Source: Pelobacter sp. UBA5610 (lineage in GTDB: Bacteria > Desulfobacterota > Desulfuromonadia > Desulfuromonadales > Syntrophotaleaceae). From it: a stretch of 59,843 nucleotides of DNA. The notes under the pieces were generated by a model. The model worked only from the letters and a program-made list of their open reading frames with translations. It had not been told where the DNA came from and made no database searches. Shown here piece after piece: positions 7,318 through 15,845 of the stretch. Numbering within the stretch: position 1 is the first letter of the stretch; every line of letters starts with the position of its first letter. The stretch is taken from positions 41,101-100,943 of the forward strand of contig DIKU01000045.1 of NCBI GenBank assembly GCA_002424645.1, written 5' to 3'. The position numbers and the translations under genes were made by a program.

Positions 7318-8340
7318 ATGATGGAAGTCATCCCCGTCGAAAAGGCTGTTGGGGAAATTCTATATCACGACATCACCCGTATTGTGCCGGGCGAATTCAA
7401 GGGCCGCGCCTTTAAAAAGGGCCATCGCATCTCCACTGATGATGTACCCAGGCTCAAAGAGCTTGGCAAAGACCGTGTGTATATCCTGCGATTGAGCGAC
7501 GGGTACGTTCATGAGGATGATGCCGCAAGGCGTATAGCGCGGGCTATCTGCGGAACCAATGTCGAGTGGGATGAGCCGAATCAGGGCAAGGTTGAGATCA
7601 AAGCTCTGGTCGGCGGTTTACTGAAGATAGATCCGATACTGCTGATGCAAATAAACGAATTACCGGACGTTACCGTCGCCACACTGCATACCGATCAGAT
7701 CGTTTCGAACGGGAAAGCCGTTGCCGGTACCCGCATCATTCCCCTCTATACCAACGAGGATACCTTGTTGCGTCTGGAAAACATGTGCCGGACAGCAGGA
7801 CCATTGGTGACCGTGAAACCCTTCCGCAGGATAAAGATCGGAATGATCACCACCGGTAGCGAAATTTACTATAACCGCATCTCCGATCGTTTCGGACCGG
7901 TAGTACGCGACAAATTCCAGGCTCTCGGAAGCCATGTGTTTAGCCAGATTGTGGTGCCCGATAATATCGAGATGACGGTAAAGGCGATTCACGAACTGAT
8001 CGGCGCAGGCGCGCAGATGATCGTTACGACCGGTGGCATGTCCGTAGATCCGGACGATCTTACGCCGGCAAGTATCCGCGCCAGCGGAGCCGAGGTTATC
8101 AGCTACGGTGCGCCGACTTACCCCGGTGCCATGTTTATGTTGGCACAGCTGTCCGGTGTGCCGATCGTCGGTTTGCCCGGCTGTGCCATGTACCACAAGG
8201 CGACGGTGGTCGATATCGTGGTCCCAAAATTGTTGGCAGGAGAGACTGTTTCCCGCGCGGATATTGTGGCCATGGGGCATGGCGGCCTTTGCGCGGGATG
8301 TAAGGAATGCAGGTACCCCGATTGCGGGTTCGGTAAATGA
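7318..8340 (+). CDS. MoeA-like molybdopterin-binding protein with Cys-rich tail
   Basis: A 340-residue protein. The C-terminal part is a MoCF_biosynth/MoeA-type molybdopterin-binding domain: IGMITTGSEIYYNRISDRFG, VTTGGMSVDPDDLTPASIRA and GVPIVGLPGCAMYHKATVVD. The N-terminal part resembles the domains that precede this fold in stand-alone molybdopterin-binding proteins. The last 20 residues carry four cysteines spaced C-x2-C-x2-C-x4-C, which could bind a metal or an Fe-S cluster. The start at ATG 7318 has AAAGGA ahead of it. It lies behind RNA element 3 and in front of the Mop enzyme, so a dedicated role in loading that enzyme is likely. It is distinct from the full-length MoeA at 47105. Confidence 0.85.
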   Translation: MMEVIPVEKAVGEILYHDITRIVPGEFKGRAFKKGHRISTDDVPRLKELGKDRVYILRLSDGYVHEDDAARRIARAICGTNVEWDEPNQGKVEIKALVGGLLKIDPILLMQINELPDVTVATLHTDQIVSNGKAVAGTRIIPLYTNEDTLLRLENMCRTAGPLVTVKPFRRIKIGMITTGSEIYYNRISDRFGPVVRDKFQALGSHVFSQIVVPDNIEMTVKAIHELIGAGAQMIVTTGGMSVDPDDLTPASIRASGAEVISYGAPTYPGAMFMLAQLSGVPIVGLPGCAMYHKATVVDIVVPKLLAGETVSRADIVAMGHGGLCAGCKECRYPDCGFGK

Positions 8341-8391
8341 AGAAAGCCGCCATTGGAGTCATGACATAGAGATGTCGGTTAAAGGGATATA

Positions 8392-8421
8392 GCCCCCTGT
8401 AGGGGCATGGGCATTTCGCCC
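8392..8421 (+). promoter_or_regulatory. Two hairpins in the leader of the aldehyde oxidoreductase gene
   Basis: GCCCC (8392-8396) pairs with GGGGC (8402-8406), and GGGC (8409-8412) pairs with GCCC (8418-8421). A strong AAGGAGG follows, seven bases before the ATG at 8462. No U-run follows. The hairpins may protect or tune the message of an abundant enzyme. Confidence 0.35.
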
Positions 8422-8461
8422 ACCATCGCATGCTCACACCAAAAAGGAGGAACAGAAAACA

Positions 8462-11323
8462 ATGGGATTGTTGAAAAAAATACTCACGGTCAACGGCGTT
8501 GAAAGAAAAATCATCGTCGACCAGGACGCCCTGTTGTCCGACGTTATCCGCAAGCAACTGGGCCTGACCGGTACCAAGGTCGGTTGCGCCTCCGGTACCT
8601 GCGGGGCCTGTAACGTCATTCTCAACGGAAAGTTGGTGCGCACCTGTACCACGCGCATGAAACGGGTCGACAACTGGTCGACAATCATCACCATCGAGGG
8701 TATTGGTACCCCGATGAATCTGCACCCGCTTCAAAAAGCCATCATAAAGCATGGCGCCTTGCAGTGCGGATTCTGCACGCCGGGGTTCATTGTCTCGGCC
8801 AAGGCCCTGCTCGATGAAAACCTCAATCCGACCCGTCAGGATGTGCGTGACTGGTTCACCAAGTACAAAAACGCCTGCCGCTGCACCGGCTACATATCCA
8901 TCGTTGATGCGGTCATGGATGCTGCCGCCGTGTTGCGCGGCGATATGAGCGAATCCGCCCTGGAATACAAGGAAGCCAAAGACGGAAAGCTCTACGGGAC
9001 CCGTTACCCCCGCCCCACTTCGGTGGCCAAAGTATGTGGACTGTGGGACTTTGGCGCCGACATGCGCGAGCAGTTGCCGGAAGGCACTCTGCACTGCACC
9101 CTGGTTTGGGCAGACGTCGCCCACGCCAACATCAAAGGAATCGACACCCGTGAAGCAGAGGCCATGCCTGGAGTGGTTAAGGTTGTTACCCATAAGGACA
9201 TTAAAGGTAAAAACCGCATTACCGGTCTGATCACCTTCCCCACCAACAAGGGTGACGGCTGGGATCGTCCGATCCTGTGCGACGAGAAGGTATTCCAGTA
9301 CGGTGATGCTATCGCAATCGTTTGCGCAAGAACCAAGGCCCAGGCCGATGCCGCCGCTAAAAAAGTTGCCCTCGATCTGGAAGTTTTGCCTCACTACATG
9401 AACGCCATGGCCGCCAAGGCAGAGGACGCGATCGAAATCCATCCCGGAACACCCAATGTGTACTTTACCCAGGGCCTGAAAAAAGGAGAAGATACCAAGC
9501 CGATCATGGGAAAAGCTCCTTACGTTGTTGAAGGCGAATTCTACCTGGGGCGTCAGCCTCAGATGCCGATCGAGCCGGATATAGGATTCGGTTACATCAA
9601 CGAAGAAGGCAAGGTCGTCGTTCATTCCAAATCGATCGCCCTGCAGCTGCAACAGGCCATGATCGCTCCGGGTCTTGGTCTGGAAATCGATAATCTGGTC
9701 ATCGTTCAGAATCCCACCGGCGCCACCTTCGGTTACAAGTTCTGCCCCACCATGGAAGCTCTGGCTGCTGCCGCCACCATGGCTTGCGGCGGGGTGCCCT
9801 GTTACATCGAATACACCTGGGCCCAGCTTCAATTCTACACCGGGAAACGTTCACCTTTCTGGTTTACGGCGAAACTGGCCGCTGATGAAAACGGCAAATT
9901 CCTTGCCGCCGAAACCGAATATTGGGTCGACCACGGTCCCTACTCCGAGTTCGGCGATCTACTGACTCAACGCGGTGTTCAGTACGCTTTCTCCGGTTAT
10001 GACATCGCCAATATGAGTGGTAAGGGCCACACGGTCTGCACCAACCATTGCTGGGGTGCGCCGTTCCGTGCCTACGGTTCTCCTCAATCCTTCTTCGCTT
10101 CCGAGTCGCTGATCGACGAATTGGCGAAGAAAATGGGCAAGGACCCCTTCGAATTGCGTGAAATGAACTGCTACCGCCCGGGTGCCACCACCCCGACTCA
10201 GCAGACCCCCGAAGTATTCGTATTCCCGAAACAGTTCGAAGCGCTCAAGCCCAGGTACGAGCGTGCCAAGCAATTGGCAGAGCAGAACTCCACCGCCACA
10301 AGAAAACGTGGCGTCGGTATCTCGCTGGGTATCTACGGTTGTGGCCTCGACGGCCCCGATACCTCGGAAAGCTGGATCGAACTTCTGCCTAATGGCGATG
10401 TCATGGTCGGGAACAGCTGGCAGGACCATGGGCAGGGTTCGGACATCGGCTCCCTCACTTTCGCTCACGAGACTCTCAAACCCCTTGGCCTCAAACCGGA
10501 GCAGATCAAGCTGTGCATGAATGACTCCAGCCTCACCCCAAACAGTGGTCCTTCCGGTGGTTCCCGTCACAATGTTGTTACCGGCAACGCTATCCGCGTG
10601 TCCTGTGAAATGTTGATGGAGGCCATGCGCAAGGCGGATGGAACCTATCGCACCTATGACGAGATGGTTTCTGGAAACATCGCCACCAAGTATCTCGGCA
10701 AGTGGACCACCCCTTGCAGCGAATGCGATTTCGACACCGCGAAAGGCGAACCGTTCTGCATCTACATGTACGGACTTTTCCTGGCCGAAGTCGAAGTCGA
10801 CATCACCACGGGTGAGACGAGTGTATTGAAGATGGTTCATGTGGCCGATGTCGGTACCATCACCAACCAACTGGCCGTCGACGGTCAGCTGTACGGCGGC
10901 CTGGCCCAGGGCATCGGCCTTGCTCTTACCGAAGACTTCGAGCACATCCATCCTCACTCCAACATGATTGGCGCTGGCTTCCCGTTTGCCAATGATATCA
11001 CCGACGACCTGGAACTCATCTACGTCTGCGAACCGCGTGAGCACGGTGCTTTCGGGGCGGGTGGCTGCGGCGAATTGCCGCTGACCGCTCCTCACTGCGC
11101 CATCATCAACGCCATCGACGATGCTTGCGGGGTGCGTATCCGTCACCTCCCGGCATACCCCGAGAAAGTCCTGCAGGCTCTGCAATCAGAGAAGAAGTCC
11201 TTTGACGTGATCGACGCCCTTGAAGGTGGATGGGTTTGCGACAGCGTTGATTCGGTACCGCCCAACAGTAAGAAAAAAGTCAAAAAAGCTACCGGCATGA
11301 ATGCCCATGCTGCTGCTGGCTAA
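8462..11323 (+). CDS. mop: Molybdenum aldehyde oxidoreductase (Mop type, xanthine oxidase family)
   Basis: A 953-residue cytoplasmic enzyme that oxidises aldehydes to carboxylic acids with molybdopterin cytosine dinucleotide. Two [2Fe-2S] sites are at the N-terminus: Cys42, 47, 50 and 62 (plant-type ferredoxin), and Cys102, 105, 139 and 141. All eight lie two residues after the positions I recall for the Desulfovibrio gigas enzyme. No FAD domain is present, and the Mo-binding domains follow directly, as in that enzyme. GAFGAGGCGELPLTAPH near the C-terminus holds the catalytic glutamate. It is about 45 residues longer than the D. gigas protein, including a lysine- and alanine-rich tail. AAGGAGG precedes the ATG. 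The next genes are its probable maturation train. Confidence 0.93.
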   Translation: MGLLKKILTVNGVERKIIVDQDALLSDVIRKQLGLTGTKVGCASGTCGACNVILNGKLVRTCTTRMKRVDNWSTIITIEGIGTPMNLHPLQKAIIKHGALQCGFCTPGFIVSAKALLDENLNPTRQDVRDWFTKYKNACRCTGYISIVDAVMDAAAVLRGDMSESALEYKEAKDGKLYGTRYPRPTSVAKVCGLWDFGADMREQLPEGTLHCTLVWADVAHANIKGIDTREAEAMPGVVKVVTHKDIKGKNRITGLITFPTNKGDGWDRPILCDEKVFQYGDAIAIVCARTKAQADAAAKKVALDLEVLPHYMNAMAAKAEDAIEIHPGTPNVYFTQGLKKGEDTKPIMGKAPYVVEGEFYLGRQPQMPIEPDIGFGYINEEGKVVVHSKSIALQLQQAMIAPGLGLEIDNLVIVQNPTGATFGYKFCPTMEALAAAATMACGGVPCYIEYTWAQLQFYTGKRSPFWFTAKLAADENGKFLAAETEYWVDHGPYSEFGDLLTQRGVQYAFSGYDIANMSGKGHTVCTNHCWGAPFRAYGSPQSFFASESLIDELAKKMGKDPFELREMNCYRPGATTPTQQTPEVFVFPKQFEALKPRYERAKQLAEQNSTATRKRGVGISLGIYGCGLDGPDTSESWIELLPNGDVMVGNSWQDHGQGSDIGSLTFAHETLKPLGLKPEQIKLCMNDSSLTPNSGPSGGSRHNVVTGNAIRVSCEMLMEAMRKADGTYRTYDEMVSGNIATKYLGKWTTPCSECDFDTAKGEPFCIYMYGLFLAEVEVDITTGETSVLKMVHVADVGTITNQLAVDGQLYGGLAQGIGLALTEDFEHIHPHSNMIGAGFPFANDITDDLELIYVCEPREHGAFGAGGCGELPLTAPHCAIINAIDDACGVRIRHLPAYPEKVLQALQSEKKSFDVIDALEGGWVCDSVDSVPPNSKKKVKKATGMNAHAAAG

Positions 11324-11408
11324 TTTATTAAACTGCAACACCCCCGCCTCTGGTGCCGGTTGTTTTCCGCAGGTCGGTTGCCAGAGGCACCTTGATATGG
11401 CATGAGGT

Positions 11409-11441
11409 CGATGGGGAGTGCCTCAAAAGTGCTCCCCATCG
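11409..11441 (+). terminator. Hairpin downstream of mop
   Basis: CGATGGGGAG (11409-11418) pairs perfectly with CTCCCCATCG (11432-11441). The U-run is interrupted (TCTTCGTTT), so termination may be partial and allow some read-through into the next gene. A weaker GCCTCTGG/CCAGAGGC hairpin lies just upstream, around 11347-11390. Confidence 0.55.
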
Positions 11442-11508
11442 TCTTCGTTTATCTGCCACTTAGTCAATGTTGATTGGTATTGTTTAATTGAGTGGAAGGA
11501 AGCTGTCG

Positions 11509-13824
11509 ATGGAGAAAGAACAACGCATCGCGTGGGAGGCCCAGTGTATTCAAGAAGAGCCTCCGGCCTGTACCGCGACCTGTCCTCTGCATGTCGATGT
11601 TCGTCAGTTCATGGGAGAAATGGCCAAGGGCAACCTGGCGGAGGCTTACCGAGTGCTACATAGGAATATGCCTTTCCCCGGCATATTCGGACGTATTTGC
11701 GACCATCCCTGTGAGACAAAGTGTCGCCGGGGTGAAATCGGAGAGGCCGTTGCCATCGGCTCTCTTGAGCGGGTTTGCGTAGAATGGCATGGATCGCCGG
11801 ATTCCGTTAAGCTCCTGCCTCGTAAAAGCAAGAATGTTGCAGTTATCGGGGGAGACATTGCAGGCCTTGTCGCTGCCTATGATTTGCGGAAAAAAGGTTT
11901 CGGCGTAACTTTGTTCGAGACCGGCAAACAACTGGGGGCAGGTTTCCGTAAATTTTCTGAAAAGTTACTGCCAGCTGCAGTGATCGCAGCAGAACTGGCT
12001 ATTTTGAAGGACATGCGGGTAGAAATCAAACTCGGAGCGGTTCTGGAAGGGTCGACTACCGAGGATCTGTTGGAAGAATTTGATGCCGTTTTTATCGATC
12101 GTATCTCATCGACCTGCAGCCGTTTGAATATTGAAACAGGAGCCACAGGACAAATTGCCGCTGACCCGACTACAGCTGGCACCGGGCGCCCCGGGGTGTT
12201 TGCCGGTGGTAGCAATGGCGATTCGCCGATCTTGTTGGCTGCCGCAGGTCGTAAAGGGGCGCTGTCCATCGAGCGTTTTTTGCAAGCAGCCCACATGACT
12301 ATTGGCAGAGAAGACGAAGGCCCTTACGAAACCAGGCTTTATACTAATCTGAAAGGGATCGATCCACTGGATCGTTTGGTCCCTGCCGCTGCGGAGATCG
12401 GTTTTTCACCCGAAGAAGCGCAGAAGGAAGCAGCGCGCTGTATTCAATGCGAGTGCATGGAGTGCGTCAAGGTTTGCCAATACCTTGCTCACTACAAGAA
12501 ATATCCGAAACAATACATCCGCCAGTTTTTCAACAACGAAAAGGTTTTGCATGGAGCCGCCCACAGCTCCAATAAGATAATCAATTCCTGTACCAATTGC
12601 GGGCTGTGCGCCACCGTATGTCCTAACGGCCTCTCCATGGGGGCGGTCTGTCTCGAAGGACGTCACTCCATGTTGCGGGGTAATTACATGCCCCCCTCCG
12701 CACACGAATTTCCCCTGCAGGATATGGCTTTCAGCACCGGTGAGGAGTTCGCATTGTGCCGGCATCAACCGGGCACGCAGCAGAGCGCTTATCTCTATTT
12801 TCCAAGTTGCCAGTTGAGTGCCACGGCCCCTGCCGAGGTGCTGGAATCGTACCGCGTGCTATGCGAAAACCTCCCTGGCGGTGTTGGTATTTTGCTTGGT
12901 TGTTGTGGTGCGCCCGCCTTCTGGTCCGGTCGTGATCCTCTTTTTCGTGAAAATCTGGACACCATACGCGAGCAATGGCACTCCATGGGCCAACCTGCAG
13001 TGATCACCGCCTGTTGTACCTGCCAGAGCGTGTTCAGGGATCATCTCCCCGAGATTACCGTGAAACCGCTTTGGGAGATCCTTGAAACTGCCTCGTTGAT
13101 CCGTACCGCCGCAAGGCAAGAAGTCGTCGGACAGGCGATCGCTGTGGTCGACCCCTGTAGCAGTCGCAACGATCCGGAGACCCAGAGCGGAGTGCGTCGC
13201 ATCCTCGCAAGTCTCGGTTTTAGCCTCGAGGAATTGCCCCTATCCGGGGCATTGGCGGAATGTTGCGGTTTTGGCGGGTTGGTATTCAATGCCAACCCCA
13301 GATTGGATGACACCATCGTGACCCGCCGTGCAGGCGAAAGCGACCTGGATTATCTGGCTTACTGCGCCATGTGCCGCGACAAATTCGTCAATGCGGGCAA
13401 GCGTACCGCACATATAATCGAATTGTTGTTCCCCTCGGTCGCCGGCAACGATCCATGGTCGCGCAGCTGGATTTCCTGGTCGGATCGGAGAAGGAGCCGC
13501 CAACGTGTGAAGAACGAACTTCTGGTCCGGCTGGGCGAAGGGGTGGAGCGAGCCATGAAACCTCATGAAAAGATCACTCTGTATATCGAACCAGAGCAGC
13601 TTCGTACATTCGACAACCGTCGAATTCTGGAAAGCGATTTACGCAGAGTCGTCCTTGATGCTGAAGAGACGGGTAAACGTCTGCGCCACAATCAGAGCGG
13701 GCTGTACCGTGCCACCCTTAAACTGGGCAATACCACTTTTTGGGTTGATTACGCCCCCGAAAACGAAGGTTACCGGATTTTCAACGCGTACTGTCACCGT
13801 ATGAACATCACGGGGGTGAAGTAA
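11509..13824 (+). CDS. Pyridine nucleotide-disulfide oxidoreductase/dicluster-binding protein (DVU_1558 type)
   Basis: A 771-residue multidomain redox protein. An N-terminal dicluster-binding region has cysteines in CTATCPLHVD and CDHPCETKCRRGEIGE, as in the glutamate synthase small subunit. Next is a flavin/NAD Rossmann motif, VAVIGGDIAGLVAAYDLRKK. In the middle are two ferredoxin-like sets (CIQCECMECVKVCQ and CTNCGLCATVCPNG). In the C-terminal half there are heterodisulfide-reductase-type CCG motifs (GCCGAPAFW, ECCGFGG). It probably passes electrons to or from the aldehyde oxidoreductase. The segment between the Rossmann motif and the mid ferredoxin sites is short and divergent, so a normal second NAD(P) domain may be missing. 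The start at ATG 11509 follows GGAAGGAAG. Confidence 0.82.
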   Translation: MEKEQRIAWEAQCIQEEPPACTATCPLHVDVRQFMGEMAKGNLAEAYRVLHRNMPFPGIFGRICDHPCETKCRRGEIGEAVAIGSLERVCVEWHGSPDSVKLLPRKSKNVAVIGGDIAGLVAAYDLRKKGFGVTLFETGKQLGAGFRKFSEKLLPAAVIAAELAILKDMRVEIKLGAVLEGSTTEDLLEEFDAVFIDRISSTCSRLNIETGATGQIAADPTTAGTGRPGVFAGGSNGDSPILLAAAGRKGALSIERFLQAAHMTIGREDEGPYETRLYTNLKGIDPLDRLVPAAAEIGFSPEEAQKEAARCIQCECMECVKVCQYLAHYKKYPKQYIRQFFNNEKVLHGAAHSSNKIINSCTNCGLCATVCPNGLSMGAVCLEGRHSMLRGNYMPPSAHEFPLQDMAFSTGEEFALCRHQPGTQQSAYLYFPSCQLSATAPAEVLESYRVLCENLPGGVGILLGCCGAPAFWSGRDPLFRENLDTIREQWHSMGQPAVITACCTCQSVFRDHLPEITVKPLWEILETASLIRTAARQEVVGQAIAVVDPCSSRNDPETQSGVRRILASLGFSLEELPLSGALAECCGFGGLVFNANPRLDDTIVTRRAGESDLDYLAYCAMCRDKFVNAGKRTAHIIELLFPSVAGNDPWSRSWISWSDRRRSRQRVKNELLVRLGEGVERAMKPHEKITLYIEPEQLRTFDNRRILESDLRRVVLDAEETGKRLRHNQSGLYRATLKLGNTTFWVDYAPENEGYRIFNAYCHRMNITGVK

Positions 13825-13825
13825 A

Positions 13826-14032
13826 ATGAAATTTTCGGAAGAAGAAGTCCAGAACTGGAAATGTGAGGCTTGCGGTGAAGATCTGGTCATGAGGGAGGTT
13901 GTATTTTCCTATATGAGGGGTACTTTTCACGTCGATTTGCCGGCGTGTCCCAAGTGCGATCAGGTGCTGATTACGGAAGAACTTGCCATGGGTAAAATGG
14001 CCGAGGTGGAAAAAATCCTTGAAGACAAGTAA
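13826..14032 (+). CDS. Small zinc-ribbon/rubredoxin-like protein (DVU_1557 type redox protein)
   Basis: A 68-residue protein with WKCEACGEDL near the N-terminus and LPACPKCDQVL in the middle, two CxxC pairs that would bind one metal. Its size and its place beside the DVU_1558-type protein match a small family that accompanies molybdenum aldehyde oxidoreductases. The start is one base after the preceding stop, so the genes are translationally coupled. The start of the methyltransferase gene lies inside its 3' end in another frame. Confidence 0.75.
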   Translation: MKFSEEEVQNWKCEACGEDLVMREVVFSYMRGTFHVDLPACPKCDQVLITEELAMGKMAEVEKILEDK

Positions 14033-14756
14033 TGCCGCCTGTCCCCTTTCCCAGTCGAACCTGTACGAGTCCGTGGCTTTGCATAGAGTCACAGGCTCGA
14101 CCATCCGACCTGGTGGTTTGGCTCTACTGGAGCATGTCTTGACGTTGTATCCATTCAGGAGCGGCGCACGGGTTCTCGATGTCGGATGCGGTATGGGTGC
14201 CACCGTTGATTATCTGCGGGAGCGTCATAAGTTGTGCGCCACAGGACTCGACCTGTCGCAAAAGCTTCTGTCTGCACGTGTGGAAGTGGCTCCGGATTTG
14301 CCTGTGGTAAGAGGCCGCGCAGAAAACCTGCCGGTGGCTGGCGGAAAACTCGACGGCCTAATATGCGAGTGTGTGCTTTCCCTGGTATCCGAACCGTTGG
14401 AAACATTGGCTGAATTCTATCGTGTTCTAAAGCCCGGTGGAATTCTTATTCTAAGTGATATCTATCGTCGCAATCCGCGTGATGCTTCCGGGAATATGGA
14501 GATCGATTGCTGTTTGTCCGGTGCCGCAACCCGCGGAGAGTTGTCAGACTGGCTGGTCGGGGAAGGGTTCACCATGTTTTTTTGGCAGGACCATTCCCAT
14601 CTGCTTGCGGAATTGGCGGCCAAGTTGGTGTTCATGTACGGTTCCATGGCGGCATTCTGGAATCAATTCACCATGGCCGGAGATGGGCAAAAGCTGGAAA
14701 AACTTACCACGGATATGCGCCCTGGCTATTATTTGATCGTGGCCCAAAAAATATAA
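13983..14756 (+). CDS. SAM-dependent methyltransferase (DVU_1556/TrsM type)
   Basis: A class I methyltransferase of 257 residues as annotated. Motif I is ARVLDVGCGMGATVDYL, followed by ATGLDLSQKLL and LICECVLSLVSEPLETLAEF. The stretch YESVALHRVTGSTIRPGGLAL just before motif I is characteristic of this family. ATG 13983 lies inside the upstream gene in a different frame. GGAAGAA sits about seven bases before it, while no ATG occurs near the expected position close to 14060. A non-ATG start (CTG 14061 or GTG 14073) would give a more typical N-terminus but has no binding site. It is probably partnered with the radical SAM protein at 15838. Confidence 0.78.
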   Translation: MPWVKWPRWKKSLKTSNAACPLSQSNLYESVALHRVTGSTIRPGGLALLEHVLTLYPFRSGARVLDVGCGMGATVDYLRERHKLCATGLDLSQKLLSARVEVAPDLPVVRGRAENLPVAGGKLDGLICECVLSLVSEPLETLAEFYRVLKPGGILILSDIYRRNPRDASGNMEIDCCLSGAATRGELSDWLVGEGFTMFFWQDHSHLLAELAAKLVFMYGSMAAFWNQFTMAGDGQKLEKLTTDMRPGYYLIVAQKI

Positions 14757-14808
14757 TTTCGCTGTCTCCATTGTTGGTATGCGGTGATCTGCAAGTTTGT
14801 TTGGTTAT

Positions 14809-14832
14809 CGTTATGTATATTGGTATATAGCC
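14809..14832 (+). promoter_or_regulatory. ModE-like operator, imperfect
   Basis: CGTTATGTA, six bases, TATATAGCC: the same 9-6-9 layout as the site at 4508, with seven of nine positions symmetric. It ends 11 bases before the AhpD-like start codon, so binding would overlap the promoter or ribosome binding region. It marks a possible internal promoter in the maturation train. Confidence 0.45.
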
Positions 14833-14843
14833 ACGAGGGAGCC

Positions 14844-15143
14844 ATGCGTATGCTGGCGAAATTTTTCCAAGAATTTACCGAACTTCGCGATAGGGTGGAT
14901 GCTCTTTATCTGGAAAAAAGCACGATTGATGAAAAAACCTATCCGTTTCTTTGCTTGGCCCTATCGATCAAAGGGCGTTCCAAACCCTGTGTGCTTAAGC
15001 ATTTCAGGGGCGCTCTCGAGGTTGGCGCTACTGTCAAGGAACTCTTGTATATCTTTGCACTGGTTAACTGGTTATGCGCGAGGCCGCAGGTGCTGACGAT
15101 TGCTGGACCCATGATGTCCTCGGGACTGGCAAGGCCATCTTAG
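14844..15143 (+). CDS. AhpD-like/carboxymuconolactone decarboxylase family protein
   Basis: A 99-residue helical protein with the family signature KPCVLKHFRGALEVGAT, where a cysteine and a histidine four residues later form the reactive pair seen in AhpD-like proteins. Only one cysteine of the usual CxxC is present. The family includes peroxidase-like and decarboxylase-like members, so the reaction cannot be assigned. GAGGGA precedes ATG 14844. It lies in the same direction as the maturation genes but with its own upstream gap and ModE-like site. Confidence 0.75.
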   Translation: MRMLAKFFQEFTELRDRVDALYLEKSTIDEKTYPFLCLALSIKGRSKPCVLKHFRGALEVGATVKELLYIFALVNWLCARPQVLTIAGPMMSSGLARPS

Positions 15144-15195
15144 ACGGAAAAACCGATTGTGGCTGGCCCTGATAGGTTGATAGGAGGAGGCCTTG

Positions 15196-15267
15196 ATGAG
15201 ATCGGATTGCTGGAGTGAATGTACCGGAGAATTACTGGGGGTCTTCAGTCTGGCGCTTCCCGGTTGA
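15196..15267 (+). CDS. Possible short peptide gene or leader, with in-frame UGA
   Basis: A 23-codon frame (starting MRSDCWSECTGELL) has an excellent AGGAGG seven bases before its ATG. It ends at TGA 15265. If that TGA were read through (for example as selenocysteine), the frame would continue for another 21 codons to a TAA. A weak hairpin follows at about 15292-15308. I cannot tell whether it is a leader peptide, a relic or a real small gene. The surrounding 15144-15398 region otherwise shows nothing I recognise. Confidence 0.3.
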   Translation: MRSDCWSECTGELLGVFSLALPG

Positions 15268-15398
15268 GGGTTGGTCGGTGTAACGGTCCTGCTCAGCGCC
15301 CATAACGGGCTAATCCAGGCAGCTTCACCATAAAGTACGTTCTTCGCGGGGGCGTCAATCCAGCGCCCATGGCAGGGAGGAAAAGAGAAAGGAAAAAT

Positions 15399-15845
15399 AT
15401 GAGCAACACAATGTCTCGTTTGCTGGAACTCGCCACCAAAGGTTACTACTGCAGTCAGGTGCTACTGGCACTCGGACTGGAAAATCGTGGTCAGACCAAC
15501 CCGGAACTGGTGCGCAGCATGGCAGGCCTGGCACACGGCGCCGGGTTTGGCGAAGGAACCTGCGGGGCCTTGACCGGAGGTTCCTGTTTGCTGGCTTATT
15601 ATGCCGGCAAGGGAAGTGATGAAGAGCGTGAAAACGAGAATTTCATGGTCATGCGCAGCCAACTGGCAGACTGGTTTTGTGAATCGGTCGGAGAGCAATA
15701 TGGTGGCATCGATTGCGAAACCATCGTCGGCGATGGTGACGATAGGCAACTGCGCTGTGGCCAGATCGTAGGCAGTGTCTATGTCAAAGTCATGGGGTTG
15801 CTGGAAGAATACAGCATTGATCCGAAGGGTGACATACGTGAATGA
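15399..15845 (+). CDS. C-GCAxxG-C-C family protein (DVU_1555 type)
   Basis: A 148-residue redox-type protein with the defining pattern: YYCSQVLLALGL, GEGTCGALTGGSCLLAYY, then ADWFCESVGEQYGGIDCETI and a late LRCGQIV. The conserved cysteines suggest a disulfide relay or cluster binding. The family is often next to selenium, sulfur or molybdenum enzymes, and its function is not established. ATG 15399 is used because AAAGGA precedes it. An upstream in-frame ATG at 15369 lacks a good site. It overlaps the radical SAM gene by eight bases. Confidence 0.82.
   Translation: MSNTMSRLLELATKGYYCSQVLLALGLENRGQTNPELVRSMAGLAHGAGFGEGTCGALTGGSCLLAYYAGKGSDEERENENFMVMRSQLADWFCESVGEQYGGIDCETIVGDGDDRQLRCGQIVGSVYVKVMGLLEEYSIDPKGDIRE

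Noticed and set aside
8135..11185. Very long minus-strand reading frames (565 and 408 codons) opposite the Mop gene
   Set aside because: Their translations have no family features, no ribosome site, and lie exactly opposite a strongly supported enzyme gene. They arise from codon bias.
14032..14140. A frameshift in the methyltransferase gene starting at ATG 14032
   Set aside because: The correct frame is open from 13983 with a ribosome site, so no frameshift is needed to explain the gene.
15268..15398. Possible cobalamin or Moco riboswitch before the C-GCAxxG-C-C gene
   Set aside because: Some GC-rich hairpins are present but I could not match the conserved boxes of either class.
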